Assembly: GCA_900553965.1 (NCBI GenBank) | Contig: USFX01000118.1 | Coordinates: 1 to 8,303 of the forward strand | From: an uncultured Prevotella sp. | Lineage (GTDB): Bacteria; Bacteroidota; Bacteroidia; Bacteroidales; Bacteroidaceae | Length of the DNA stretch: 8,303 bases | Direction: 5' to 3' | Shown: piece by piece, positions 1-6,475 of the stretch | Position numbering within the stretch: the first letter of the stretch is position 1 | Layout of the letters: each line of letters starts with the position of its first letter | Notes under the pieces: generated by a model | Database searches by the model: none | What the model was told of the DNA's origin: nothing | The model's input: the letters and a program-made list of their open reading frames with translations, nothing else | Translations under genes and position numbers: made by a program

Positions 1-1200
1 ACCATCCTCGCCGCCCCCGGGTCGATGAAAGCATACGATGAATCAGAGCCGTGGGAAGGGCCGGCATATCAGGACGGCGGACACACCTATTTCCACAACA
101 GCCTCATCTGGGCCGTCGGACAGAAGAACGTATCAATCACGGGCCGCGGAATGATTGACGGAAAGGGACTGACGAAGAAAGACACGGAGAAAGGCGGAAA
201 CCTGCAGGGAGGAAGCATCGGTACGGGCGACAAGGCGATAGCGCTGAAGGAGTGCCGCAACGTGCTCATCCGCGACATAACAATCTTTCGCGGCGGCCAT
301 TTTGCCATCATCATGACGGGCTGCGACCTCGGCACGGTGGACAACGTGACCATCGACACCAACCGCGACGGATTCGACATCGACTGCTGCAAGTATCTGA
401 CGGTGAGCAACTGCAAGATAAACACGCCAAGCGACGACGCGCTGGTGCTCAAGAGTTCGTATGCGCTGAAACGCCCCGTACTGTGCGAGCATATCGCCGT
501 GACCAACTGTGTCATCACGGGATATAAGATGGGAACGCTGCTCGACGGGACTTACGTGCCGGAGAAGGTCAACTGGGTGTGCGGCCGCTTCAAGCTGGGC
601 ACGGAGTCGAACGGCGGCTACCGCAACATCGCGCTGAGCAACTGCACGTTCATGTACAGCAGCGGACTGGCTTTCGAGGAGGTCGACCAGGGACTGATGG
701 AGAACGTCGTGGTCAGCAACATCACCATGAGCCACGTCCACCACTACCCCATCTACATCACCACCGGCTGCCGCAACCGAGGCCCGAAGGAGCGCACGAC
801 GGTGTCCACGGGCGCTGACATACAGATCAGCAACGTCATCGCCGACGATGTTGACTCATTGGCCGGCATCATCGTCACCGGCATGCCCGACCAGCCGCTG
901 CGCAACATCGCCCTCAACAACATCCGCATAACCTATCGCGGCGGCGGCACGGCCGACCTTGCCAAACGCGAATACCGAGAACAGGGCACCAACTATCCCG
1001 AACCCCGCTTCGCCGGCCCCACACCGGCCTACGGTCTCTACGCCCGCCACGTGGACGGCCTCGACATCAACCACGTCACGTTCCGCACCGAGAAGACGGA
1101 CTACCGTCCGGCCGTCATGCTGGATGACGTGAAGAACGAGAGCATCACCGACCTGAAAGCACCGGAAGTTAAGGGCGTGAAGAAGATTGTGAAGAAATAA
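1..1200 (+). CDS. Glycoside hydrolase family 28 (polygalacturonase-like) protein, 5'-truncated
   Basis: The frame is open from the first base of the window, so the N-terminus lies outside it; 399 codons and the TAA stop are visible. Residue numbers below count from the Met at position 25, which is probably internal. The protein is a run of parallel beta-helix coils (repeats such as NVTIDTNRDGFDID, YLTVSNCKI, NIALSNCTF, NVVVSNITM) typical of GH28 enzymes, which hydrolyse galacturonic-acid linkages in pectin. NRDGFD (Asp115) matches the canonical NTD motif and SDD (Asp137, Asp138) matches the G/QDD acid pair. The canonical GHG motif appears as GTESNGG (193-198 region), so the histidine is Thr, and the usual RIK motif is replaced by AFEE. 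I believe this pattern is common in Bacteroidetes GH28s, but the exact substrate (homogalacturonan, rhamnogalacturonan or other) cannot be read from sequence. It is probably exported, though any signal peptide is out of view. A strong terminator follows at 1238-1272. Confidence 0.92.
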   Translation, partial: TILAAPGSMKAYDESEPWEGPAYQDGGHTYFHNSLIWAVGQKNVSITGRGMIDGKGLTKKDTEKGGNLQGGSIGTGDKAIALKECRNVLIRDITIFRGGHFAIIMTGCDLGTVDNVTIDTNRDGFDIDCCKYLTVSNCKINTPSDDALVLKSSYALKRPVLCEHIAVTNCVITGYKMGTLLDGTYVPEKVNWVCGRFKLGTESNGGYRNIALSNCTFMYSSGLAFEEVDQGLMENVVVSNITMSHVHHYPIYITTGCRNRGPKERTTVSTGADIQISNVIADDVDSLAGIIVTGMPDQPLRNIALNNIRITYRGGGTADLAKREYREQGTNYPEPRFAGPTPAYGLYARHVDGLDINHVTFRTEKTDYRPAVMLDDVKNESITDLKAPEVKGVKKIVKK

Positions 1201-1237
1201 AAAAAGAACGGAAGACCATATCTATATAAAAAGCAAG

Positions 1238-1272
1238 GAGAGTGTATCAAAATCCAGATACACTCTCTTTTT
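1238..1272 (+). terminator. Intrinsic terminator of the GH28 gene
   Basis: A perfect 11-bp stem, GAGAGTGTATC (1238-1248) with GATACACTCTC (1257-1267), closes an 8-base loop and is followed directly by TTTTT (1268-1272). It starts 37 bases after the GH28 stop codon. A-rich bases before the stem give it some bidirectional character. Confidence 0.9.
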
Positions 1273-1324
1273 CATGCTGTAGAGAATCATCTCATGCCAT
1301 CTCTCACACAACTCGTAGCGGTAT

Positions 1325-1352
1325 ATCAAAATGATTTCCGGCTCATTTTGAT
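1325..1352. repeat. Perfect 10-bp inverted repeat between two convergent genes
   Basis: ATCAAAATGA (1325-1334) and TCATTTTGAT (1343-1352) are exact reverse complements around the 8-base centre TTTCCGGC. There is no T-tract on either side, so it is not an obvious terminator. The word TATCAAAAT also occurs in the terminator at 1245-1253. Function unknown; it could be the relic of a repeated intergenic or mobile element, or a protein-binding palindrome. Confidence 0.6.
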
Positions 1353-1378
1353 TGGCGGCATGGTTGCAGTCTGTATAT

Positions 1379-1438
1379 AAAAAGCACCGACAGGAAACTT
1401 ACGGCATGTGTTGGAAGCATGCGGCGGTTTCCTGTCGG
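1379..1438 (-). terminator. Intrinsic terminator of the porQ-cmk unit
   Basis: Read on the - strand, CCGACAGGAAAC (1438-1427) pairs perfectly with GTTTCCTGTCGG (1398-1387) over 12 bp. The 28-base interior contains a second small stem (GCATG 1404-1408 with CATGC 1418-1422). The hairpin is followed by TGC and then TTTTTATA (the T-run is the complement of 1379-1383). It begins 15 bases after the cmk stop codon. Confidence 0.88.
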
Positions 1439-1453
1439 CGGTGAAGCCGGGCC

Positions 1454-2143
1454 TTATTCAGCGGCGGCGGCGAAGCGTTCCATGAGCCACGCCTTCTGCT
1501 CGGCAATGGTCATGTGACTGTTGTCCAAGACGATGGCATCAGCGGCCTTGGTCAGCGGCGACACCTCACGGTGGGAGTCTATGTAGTCACGCTGCTCGAC
1601 ATTGCGGAGAATGTCCTCAAGGTCAGCATCCATGCCCTTTGCCTTCAGCTCGTCGTAGCGGCGGCGGGCACGCACTCCGGCGTCGGCCGTGACGAAAATT
1701 TTCAGTTCGGCGTCTGGAAAGACTGTCGTTCCTATGTCACGTCCGTCCATCACAATGCCCTTCTCCTGCCCCATCCGCTGCTGCTGGGCGACGAGGGCGG
1801 CACGCACGAAAGGCAGCGCAGCGACGGGACTGACGTGTGACGACACCTCCATCGTGCGGATCTCGCGCTCCACGTTCTCGCCGTTGAGACACACTTCGGG
1901 TAGCCCCGTGGCCTCATTGAGCATAAAAGAGACGCTTATCTGAGGCATGAGCCGCTCCAATCCCGGCACATCAATGTTTCCTTTACTGTCAAACAGCCCG
2001 TTGCGCATGGCACAGAGCGTCACGCACCGGTACATCGCTCCGGTGTCTACGTAGATGTAACCCACCTCCCGGGCCAGGTCCTTCGCCATCGTGCTTTTTC
2101 CGCACGAGGAGAAACCGTCAATAGCTATGGTGATTCTTTTCAT
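1454..2143 (-). CDS. cmk: Cytidylate kinase
   Basis: Cytoplasmic nucleoside monophosphate kinase that transfers phosphate from ATP to CMP and dCMP, feeding CTP and dCTP pools. At 229 aa it matches the usual long bacterial form of about 225-230 aa. The P-loop GFSSCGKST is at residues 10-18, followed by DTGAMYR (33-39), which is diagnostic of Cmk. The conserved DGRDIGT is at 133-139, and an arginine-rich lid (RARRRYDEL) and the C-terminal RDYIDSHREVSPLTKA segment follow. The start at 2143 is fixed by the short conserved lead-in MKRITIAIDG; no strong Shine-Dalgarno sequence is seen, as usual in this phylum. It lies 60 bases downstream of porQ on the same strand, with no TAnnTTTG promoter in the gap, so it is probably cotranscribed with porQ. 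From memory, a porQ-cmk pairing also occurs in Porphyromonas gingivalis. Confidence 0.98.
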   Translation of the reverse strand: MKRITIAIDGFSSCGKSTMAKDLAREVGYIYVDTGAMYRCVTLCAMRNGLFDSKGNIDVPGLERLMPQISVSFMLNEATGLPEVCLNGENVEREIRTMEVSSHVSPVAALPFVRAALVAQQQRMGQEKGIVMDGRDIGTTVFPDAELKIFVTADAGVRARRRYDELKAKGMDADLEDILRNVEQRDYIDSHREVSPLTKAADAIVLDNSHMTIAEQKAWLMERFAAAAE

Positions 2144-2203
2144 GTCGTTACTGTCTTTATATATTATATTATGGTGTATGATGTTCTTCCTTTTGACATT
2201 AAA

Positions 2204-3148
2204 TCACAGCGAATAGGTCACGTTGACCATCAGCGAGGTGGACGAGACGTGATATTTTGCGTATGCCAACTGCAATTTGAAGCGGTCGAGATGGAGACCG
2301 GCGCCGAGCGACAGTCCCGCCCCGTGGCTGCTCTCACCGTCCGCCTCGGGTATCTTCATCTCGTCGGCACGGCGGAAGTTGTAGCCGCCGGCAATGTAGA
2401 TGCGGCTCGTTATGAGTATGTCCGCCCCGACGACAAAGTGGTTGAAGAAGCTGCCATGCCAGTCGTTGAGCCGCGTCATGGTCGCCGAAAGACGTAAGGG
2501 CGCGCCGTGCAGCTTCTTTGAGACACCGATTTGGAGGTCGAAGGGGATGCGTTCGAAGTCGTCCTCGTAGGCTTTGACCTGACCGCCGAGGTTGCGCGCC
2601 ACGGCGGAGAGCGACAGTCCGCTCTCGTCAACGTAGTAGTTGACGCCAAGATCGACGCCCACGGCCAGCGAATTGTAGTTTCCGATATAGGAAGCGACAA
2701 ACTTCGCCGTCACGCCACCGGCCAGACGGTCGGTCAGCGCGTATGCGAACGAGCCGCCCACCATGATGTCGCGGGCCGAGAACGTACCTGTCTGAACGTT
2801 GTCAACGGTCATCTCGCGCATCTCGCCATAGTCCATATACTGGCCCATGACGCCCCATGTGGCCCGTTCTCCGGCCACCTTGACGAATGACGCGCTGGCC
2901 GTCTGGACGCCCTCCATGTAGTTCATGTAGTTGAGGTTGATCGACTTGTCACTCACGGAACTTATCAGCGACGGATTGTGGAACATCATCGTGGGGTCAT
3001 CCTCGACTATCGTTATGTTGTCACCGCCGAGCGCCGCAGCGTGCGCGCTCACCGGAAGCCGCAGAAAATTGTAGGCCGTACGGCTCTCCTGAGCCCCGGC
3101 CACGGCGGCAAAAAACGCCATGACGATGGTTAAAGCTGCTTTTTTCAT
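2204..3148 (-). CDS. porQ: Type IX secretion system outer-membrane protein PorQ
   Basis: Predicted outer-membrane beta-barrel of the FadL/PorV-like group. In Porphyromonas gingivalis, PorQ is part of the surface attachment complex of the type IX secretion system (with PorU, PorV and PorZ) that anchors secreted cargo. The 314-aa protein starts with a clear signal peptide (MKKAALTIVMAFFAAVAGA, likely cut after Ala19). Next comes the family's highly recognisable N-terminal block: LRLPVSAHAAALGG, then EDDPTMMFHNPSL, then NLNYMNYMEGV. Alternating amphipathic strands rich in Gly, Tyr and Asn fill the remainder, ending in MVNVTYSL. No frameshift or truncation is seen. The start follows a promoter-like TAACTTTG by about 20 bases, so the leader is very short. 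It is first in a two-gene unit with cmk. Identification is by remembered family sequence pattern; a generic PorV/FadL-like protein is the main alternative. Confidence 0.88.
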   Translation of the reverse strand: MKKAALTIVMAFFAAVAGAQESRTAYNFLRLPVSAHAAALGGDNITIVEDDPTMMFHNPSLISSVSDKSINLNYMNYMEGVQTASASFVKVAGERATWGVMGQYMDYGEMREMTVDNVQTGTFSARDIMVGGSFAYALTDRLAGGVTAKFVASYIGNYNSLAVGVDLGVNYYVDESGLSLSAVARNLGGQVKAYEDDFERIPFDLQIGVSKKLHGAPLRLSATMTRLNDWHGSFFNHFVVGADILITSRIYIAGGYNFRRADEMKIPEADGESSHGAGLSLGAGLHLDRFKLQLAYAKYHVSSTSLMVNVTYSL

Positions 3149-3170
3149 CTATTTTAAACTAATTTGTCGG

Positions 3171-3178
3171 CAAAGTTA
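3171..3178 (-). promoter_or_regulatory. Bacteroidetes -7 element upstream of porQ
   Basis: On the - strand this reads TAACTTTG, matching TAnnTTTG. It ends 23 bases before the porQ ATG, implying a leader of about 15-20 nt. A matching TTTG at about -33 is not evident. Confidence 0.55.
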
Positions 3179-3201
3179 CGCCTTTTTTCAAATATCTGCG
3201 C

Positions 3202-3209
3202 TAATTTTG
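3202..3209 (+). promoter_or_regulatory. Bacteroidetes -7 element upstream of the TonB-like operon
   Basis: TAATTTTG matches TAnnTTTG, 62 bases before the ATG at 3272. No clean TTTG lies 19-21 bases upstream (only a T-rich run at 3183-3188), so the -33 part is weak. It is divergent to and only 23 bases from the porQ element. Confidence 0.55.
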
Positions 3210-3271
3210 TAGCAGGAAATAGACGTCCCGATATTCATATAACGCAAAATAACGGTGAATATTATAGCACA

Positions 3272-3991
3272 ATGGAGATAAAGAAGAGCAAACGGGCTGA
3301 CCTCGAACGGGGCTGGGCATCAAGGTTTCTCCTTGGGCTCGTGCTTGTGCTTGCCATCTTCTTTATCGTTCTGGAGCTTCCTCTTGACAGCCGTTCCACT
3401 TCCGACGATACCGAACTTCTGGACGAACTGTTCCACGAAGACGACCTCATTCCACTTACCACTCTTCCCCCACGCGAACCTTCAGAGCCGCAGCCAAATT
3501 CCCAGAAGGCTCATGAAACCGTTGTCGTGACCGACAAGGCGGTTTCTGAAGCGCTGGCCGAGACGCCGCCTTCCGAGACCGACGGCGACGAGGAAGGACT
3601 GCCGGCGGCGGACGAGGAGCTTCCCGTCCAGACAAAAGCCGAAGAAGAGCCGGCCATCGCCAACGCCACCACCGACCCTGACAAGCTCCGCGTCGTTGAA
3701 GCCCTGCCGGAATTTCCCGGCGGTGCAATCGAACTGATGAAGTGGCTGACGGAAAACCTGCGTTATCCCAAGACCGCCCAGCTCCGCCGCGTTCAGGGGA
3801 AAGTCGTCATCAGCTTCATCGTCAACACCGACGGAAGCCTGTCGGACATGAAGATTGCAAAGTCACTGAACCCCGACTGCGACCGCGAGGCCATGAGAGT
3901 GATGGCCATGATGCCGGCGTGGAGGGCCGGAACGCAGAACGACCGTCCCTGCCGGACGATGGTGGCCATACCGATTGTGTTCAAGCTGTGA
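3272..3991 (+). CDS. Energy transducer TonB family protein
   Basis: Small inner-membrane protein of the type that spans the periplasm and passes proton-motive-force energy to TonB-dependent outer-membrane receptors. The 239-aa protein has a short basic cytoplasmic start (MEIKKSKRADLERG), one membrane helix (about 19-36, FLLGLVLVLAIFFIVLEL), and an acidic, proline-rich linker (about 40-135) rich in Glu, Asp and Pro. A TonB C-terminal domain runs from about 141 to the end (FPGGAIELMKWL, then LRYP, then GKVVISFIVNTDGSL, then MPAWRAG, ending VAIPIVFKL). I place the start at 3272 because MEIKK plus lysine-rich residues is the normal beginning of Bacteroidales proteins of this type, and because the in-frame extension up to 3164 would cover the promoter and has no family-like sequence. 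ExbB/ExbD partners are not in the window. It leads a probable operon with the prenyl synthase (65-base gap). Confidence 0.88.
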   Translation: MEIKKSKRADLERGWASRFLLGLVLVLAIFFIVLELPLDSRSTSDDTELLDELFHEDDLIPLTTLPPREPSEPQPNSQKAHETVVVTDKAVSEALAETPPSETDGDEEGLPAADEELPVQTKAEEEPAIANATTDPDKLRVVEALPEFPGGAIELMKWLTENLRYPKTAQLRRVQGKVVISFIVNTDGSLSDMKIAKSLNPDCDREAMRVMAMMPAWRAGTQNDRPCRTMVAIPIVFKL

Positions 3992-4056
3992 ACACCGCAG
4001 GGGCCGGAGCTACACCTTATTATATAAAGGAAGAATCAGAAATACCGATAAACTAT

Positions 4057-5031
4057 ATGCTAACATCTAAAGAAATCCTCGACCGTGTCAACGGCTTTAT
4101 CGCCGGTCTGCCATACGACCGCCGTCCCGAATCGCTCTATGAACCCATCCGCTACGTGCTCTCGCTCGGCGGAAAACGTATCCGTCCCGTGCTGATGATG
4201 CTCTCGTACAGCCTCTGGCGCGACGACGCCGAGCGCATCCTGATGCCCGCCTGCGCCATAGAGACATACCATAACTACACTCTTCTCCATGACGACCTCA
4301 TGGACAATGCCGACGTGCGCCGCGGCCAGCCGACAGTTCACCGTCGCTGGGACGCCAATACGGCCATCCTCTCGGGCGACTCGATGCTTGTGGTGGCATA
4401 TCAGCGGATGGCCCAGTGTGAGACGGAGAAGCTCCCCGCCGTTCTCAGCCTCTTCACCGAGACGGCTCTGGAGATAGGTGAAGGCCAGCAGTATGACATG
4501 GATTTCGAGCACCGCAACGATGTCACCGAAGCCGAATATATCGAGATGATACGCCTGAAGACCAGCGTATTGCTGGCCTGTGCGATGAAGATAGGCGCCA
4601 TCCTGGCTGACGCTCCGGCCTGTGACGCCGACCTCATCTACCGCTTCGGCGAGCAGATTGGCCTCGCCTTCCAGCTTCAGGACGACCTGCTCGACGTCTA
4701 TGGTGACCCGGCAATCTTCGGAAAGGCCATCGGCGGCGACATCACGAGCAACAAGAAGACATATATGCTCATCAACGCCATGCAGCTCGCCGACGACCGC
4801 CAGCGTGCCGAGCTGGAACGATGGACGTCGGCGACGGAATTTGACCGCACCGAGAAGATTGCAGCCGTCACCGCGATATATGACGAGATCGGCATACGCA
4901 GCCTCTGCGAAGAGCGCATCGCCCGATATTTCGCCGAGAGTGAGAAGCTGCTCGCGCAGGTCGGTGTCAGCGAGGAGCGCAAGACGGAGCTGCGCCGCTA
5001 TGCCGCAGCGATGATGAAGAGGGAGAAGTGA
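4057..5031 (+). CDS. Polyprenyl (isoprenyl) diphosphate synthase
   Basis: Cytoplasmic trans-prenyltransferase that condenses isopentenyl diphosphate with an allylic diphosphate to make FPP, GGPP or a longer chain for quinones and lipid carriers. The 324-aa length is normal. Motifs in order: GGKRIRP (38-44), first Asp-rich motif HDDLMD (D79, D80, D83) followed by RRG (88-90), KT (168-169), second Asp-rich motif QDDLLD (D209, D210, D213), and GDITSNKKT (227-235). The first motif has the short DDxxD spacing rather than the DDxxxxD of E. coli IspA. The residue five before it is Tyr (sequence NYTLLHDD), a bulky residue known to limit chain length, so I infer a short- to medium-chain product (C15-C20). 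The ATG at 4057 is chosen because reading further upstream only re-reads the TonB gene in another frame. TatD follows after 4 bases. Confidence 0.94.
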   Translation: MLTSKEILDRVNGFIAGLPYDRRPESLYEPIRYVLSLGGKRIRPVLMMLSYSLWRDDAERILMPACAIETYHNYTLLHDDLMDNADVRRGQPTVHRRWDANTAILSGDSMLVVAYQRMAQCETEKLPAVLSLFTETALEIGEGQQYDMDFEHRNDVTEAEYIEMIRLKTSVLLACAMKIGAILADAPACDADLIYRFGEQIGLAFQLQDDLLDVYGDPAIFGKAIGGDITSNKKTYMLINAMQLADDRQRAELERWTSATEFDRTEKIAAVTAIYDEIGIRSLCEERIARYFAESEKLLAQVGVSEERKTELRRYAAAMMKREK

Positions 5032-5035
5032 GGCC

Positions 5036-5842
5036 ATGGAATTTGTCGACACTCATACCCATCTGGACGGCCCGGAGTTTGACGCCGACCGCGACGCCGT
5101 TGTCAGCCGTGCCCGCGAGGCGGGTGTCTCGCGTGTCTTCGTGCCGGCGATAGACCTCAAGTCGGTGGCTTCGGTGCTGGACGTGTGCGACCGCTATCCG
5201 GGTTACGCATGGCCGATGATAGGTCTCCACCCCGAGGAGGTGCGCGGTGACTGGCGCGAAGTCATCACGGAGATGCGCCGCATGGCCAGCCCGCGCTTCA
5301 TAGCCATTGGCGAAGTGGGGCTGGACTACTACTGGAGCCGCGAGTTTGAGCGCGAGCAGCTGGAGGCTTTCGAGGAGCAGGTGCACTGGTCGATAGAGCT
5401 GGACCTGCCGCTGATGATTCACTGCCGCAAGGCGCAGAACGAGATGGTCAGCATCCTGCGCCGCTATGAGCGCGAGCTGAGGGGCGGTGTCTTCCACTGC
5501 TTCACTGGCAATGAGCGCGAGGCGGCTGAGCTGCTGCGCTTCGACGGCTTTGTGCTCGGCATTGGTGGCGTGCTGACGTTCAAGAAGTCCCACCTCCCCG
5601 AGGTGCTCGCCACCATCCCCCGCGACCGCGTCGTGCTGGAGACCGACAGCCCGTACATGGCTCCCGTGCCCATGCGCGGCCAGCGGAACGAGAGCGCCTA
5701 CGTGCGTCACGTGCTTGACAGGATGGCCCTCTGCTACGGCGTCACACCAGAGGAGATGGCCGAAGTGACGAACAGGAACGTCGACAGGGTTTTCGGACGG
5801 ATATTCGACCGTATCGGCAGAAAAGAACCAAAGACGGATTGA
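5036..5842 (+). CDS. TatD family metal-dependent hydrolase (putative DNase)
   Basis: Cytoplasmic amidohydrolase-fold enzyme. Characterised TatD proteins are metal-dependent 3'-5' exonucleases or DNA-repair and degradation nucleases; the substrate here is not proven. The 268-aa length is normal for the family. The metal ligands are all visible: HTH (His7, His9) in FVDTHTHLD, Glu93 in IGEVGLDYYW, His129 in LMIHCRKA, His154 in GVFHCFTGN, and Asp204 in LETDSPYMAP, with VPMRGQRNE just after. The ATG at 5036 is 4 bases after the prenyl synthase stop and is preceded by purine-rich sequence, so translational coupling is likely. No clear terminator follows it; transcripts may run into the tRNA-Ser gene and end at 6027-6075. 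Confidence 0.96.
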   Translation: MEFVDTHTHLDGPEFDADRDAVVSRAREAGVSRVFVPAIDLKSVASVLDVCDRYPGYAWPMIGLHPEEVRGDWREVITEMRRMASPRFIAIGEVGLDYYWSREFEREQLEAFEEQVHWSIELDLPLMIHCRKAQNEMVSILRRYERELRGGVFHCFTGNEREAAELLRFDGFVLGIGGVLTFKKSHLPEVLATIPRDRVVLETDSPYMAPVPMRGQRNESAYVRHVLDRMALCYGVTPEEMAEVTNRNVDRVFGRIFDRIGRKEPKTD

Positions 5843-5913
5843 AAATACGGTACGGACCTATTAAAGAATTATAAATATTGCCACAAAAATGGCTTAATGT
5901 GACAAAAAAGCCG

Positions 5914-5921
5914 TAAATTTG
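5914..5921 (+). promoter_or_regulatory. Bacteroidetes -7 element for tRNA-Ser
   Basis: TAAATTTG fits TAnnTTTG and lies 16 bases before the first base of the tRNA. A clean TTTG at the expected upstream spacing is not seen. Confidence 0.6.
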
Positions 5922-5937
5922 CACCGCTTAACCGCAA

Positions 5938-6025
5938 GGAGAGGTGCTCGAGTGGTTGAAGAGGCACGCCTGGAAAGCGTGTAACCGGCAAAACCGGTTC
6001 GCAGGTTCGAATCCTGTTCTCTCCG
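5938..6025 (+). tRNA. tRNA-Ser (anticodon GGA)
   Basis: An 88-base class II tRNA. The acceptor GGAGAGG pairs with TTCTCTCC before the discriminator G. The anticodon arm is CACGC-CTGGAAA-GCGTG, giving GGA (reads UCC and UCU). The long variable arm (AACCGGCAAAACCGGTT) is typical of serine tRNAs, and the T-arm carries GGTTCGAATCC. CCA is not encoded. Confidence 0.98.
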
Positions 6026-6026
6026 C

Positions 6027-6075
6027 AAAAACGCTTCGACAGAGTCGACGGACGCGACCTGTTGAAGCGTTTTTT
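6027..6075 (+). terminator. Intrinsic terminator of tRNA-Ser
   Basis: CGCTTCGACAG (6032-6042) pairs with CTGTTGAAGCG (6059-6069) with one G-T pair. The stem is extended by five A-T pairs (6027-6031 with 6070-6074) and ends in TTTTTT (6070-6075). It begins right after the tRNA 3' end. Confidence 0.92.
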
Positions 6076-6114
6076 ATGTTTGTGAGGTTACTGACAGCAC
6101 CCGCACATCGTGTC

Positions 6115-6202
6115 AGCTGTTCAAATCCATTATCTTAGCTATTTATATACATCATGCCGAGTGTTACAATCCACTATTTTAGCTGTTTCAATCCATACAT
6201 AG
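6115..6202. repeat. Four degenerate 22-bp tandem repeats
   Basis: Units start at 6115, 6137, 6159 and 6181 with exactly 22-base spacing. The shared core is AGCTGTTnnAATCCAT followed by a T/A-rich tail (TATnTT). By my alignment, units 1 and 2 agree at 14 of 22 positions, 1 and 3 at 15, and 1 and 4 at 14. There are no unique spacers. The array fills the space between the terminators of the convergent tRNA genes. Weak traces may continue on either side. Function unknown. Confidence 0.75.
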
Positions 6203-6241
6203 TGGCGACCCGTCCATGTCCCACCGCCGGACAGAAACCAC

Positions 6242-6285
6242 AAAAAGAAAAAGTCCTGCTGTTCCAATTGGAATAGCAGGACTTT
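6242..6285 (-). terminator. Intrinsic terminator of tRNA-Val
   Basis: AAAGTCCTGCT (6250-6260) and AGCAGGACTTT (6275-6285) are exact reverse complements. Inside, after one mismatch, TTCC and GGAA pair around AATT. On the - strand the stem runs into a T-tract with one C (complement of 6242-6252), 7 bases after the tRNA 3' end. Confidence 0.92.
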
Positions 6286-6291
6286 CCTGTG

Positions 6292-6366
6292 TGGGCGCTG
6301 AGGGATTCGAACCCCCGACCCTCTGCTTGTAAGGCAGACGCTCTGAACCAGCTGAGCTAAGCGCCC
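6292..6366 (-). tRNA. tRNA-Val (anticodon TAC)
   Basis: A 75-base tRNA on the - strand. The acceptor GGGCGCT pairs with AGCGCCC before the discriminator A. The D-arm has AGCTCAGCTGGTTCAGAGC. The anticodon arm is TCTGC-CTTACAA-GCAGA, giving TAC (reads GUA and other GUN codons). The T-arm carries GGTTCGAATCC. CCA is not encoded. Confidence 0.98.
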
Positions 6367-6386
6367 TTACTTCTTGTAAGCGGTTG

Positions 6387-6418
6387 CAAAGGTACGGCGT
6401 TTTTTTGAAACTGCCAAA
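6387..6418 (-). promoter_or_regulatory. Promoter of tRNA-Val
   Basis: On the - strand, TTTG (6418-6415), 20 bases, then TACCTTTG (6394-6387): a full match to the Bacteroidetes TTTG / TAnnTTTG promoter with the expected spacing. The -7 element ends 20 bases before the tRNA. Confidence 0.85.
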
Positions 6419-6475
6419 CATTTCAGCAATTATTTTTCGGTAAAAGATAATTTTCAGTTTTTCAAAGGTAATACA

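Noticed and set aside
87..744. Open frames on the - strand antisense to the GH28 gene
   Set aside because: The + strand frame carries GH28 motifs and beta-helix repeats. The antisense products (Val/His/Ala-rich, or Ser/Met-rich) look like no known protein.
3164..3271. N-terminal extension of the TonB-like protein to an upstream ATG
   Set aside because: The extension would cover the divergent promoter region, its sequence is unlike the family, and MEIKK at 3272 is a typical start for these proteins.
3742..4056. N-terminal extension of the prenyl synthase to an upstream ATG
   Set aside because: This stretch overlaps the TonB C-terminal domain in another frame, and the 324-aa form from 4057 already has normal family length.
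4060..5052. 330-codon open frame on the - strand antisense to the prenyl synthase
   Set aside because: It mirrors a gene with clear catalytic motifs on the + strand. The translation shows no domain and is Ala/Val/Leu/Glu-rich as expected of a GC-rich shadow frame.
5890..5913. GGCTT/AAGCC pairing as a tatD terminator
   Set aside because: Only a 5-bp stem with a large loop, not followed by a T-run; too weak to call.
5944..6138. 64-codon open frame on the + strand
   Set aside because: It lies across tRNA-Ser and its terminator; coding use is incompatible with these RNA features.
6115..6202. Possible CRISPR array
   Set aside because: Units are directly abutting 22-mers with no unique spacers, the copies are diverged, and no cas gene is present.
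5938..6366. tRNA genes as attachment sites for an integrated element
   Set aside because: I find no duplicated tRNA 3' end and no integrase in the window. The shared TTCGAATCC is just the common T-arm of both tRNAs.
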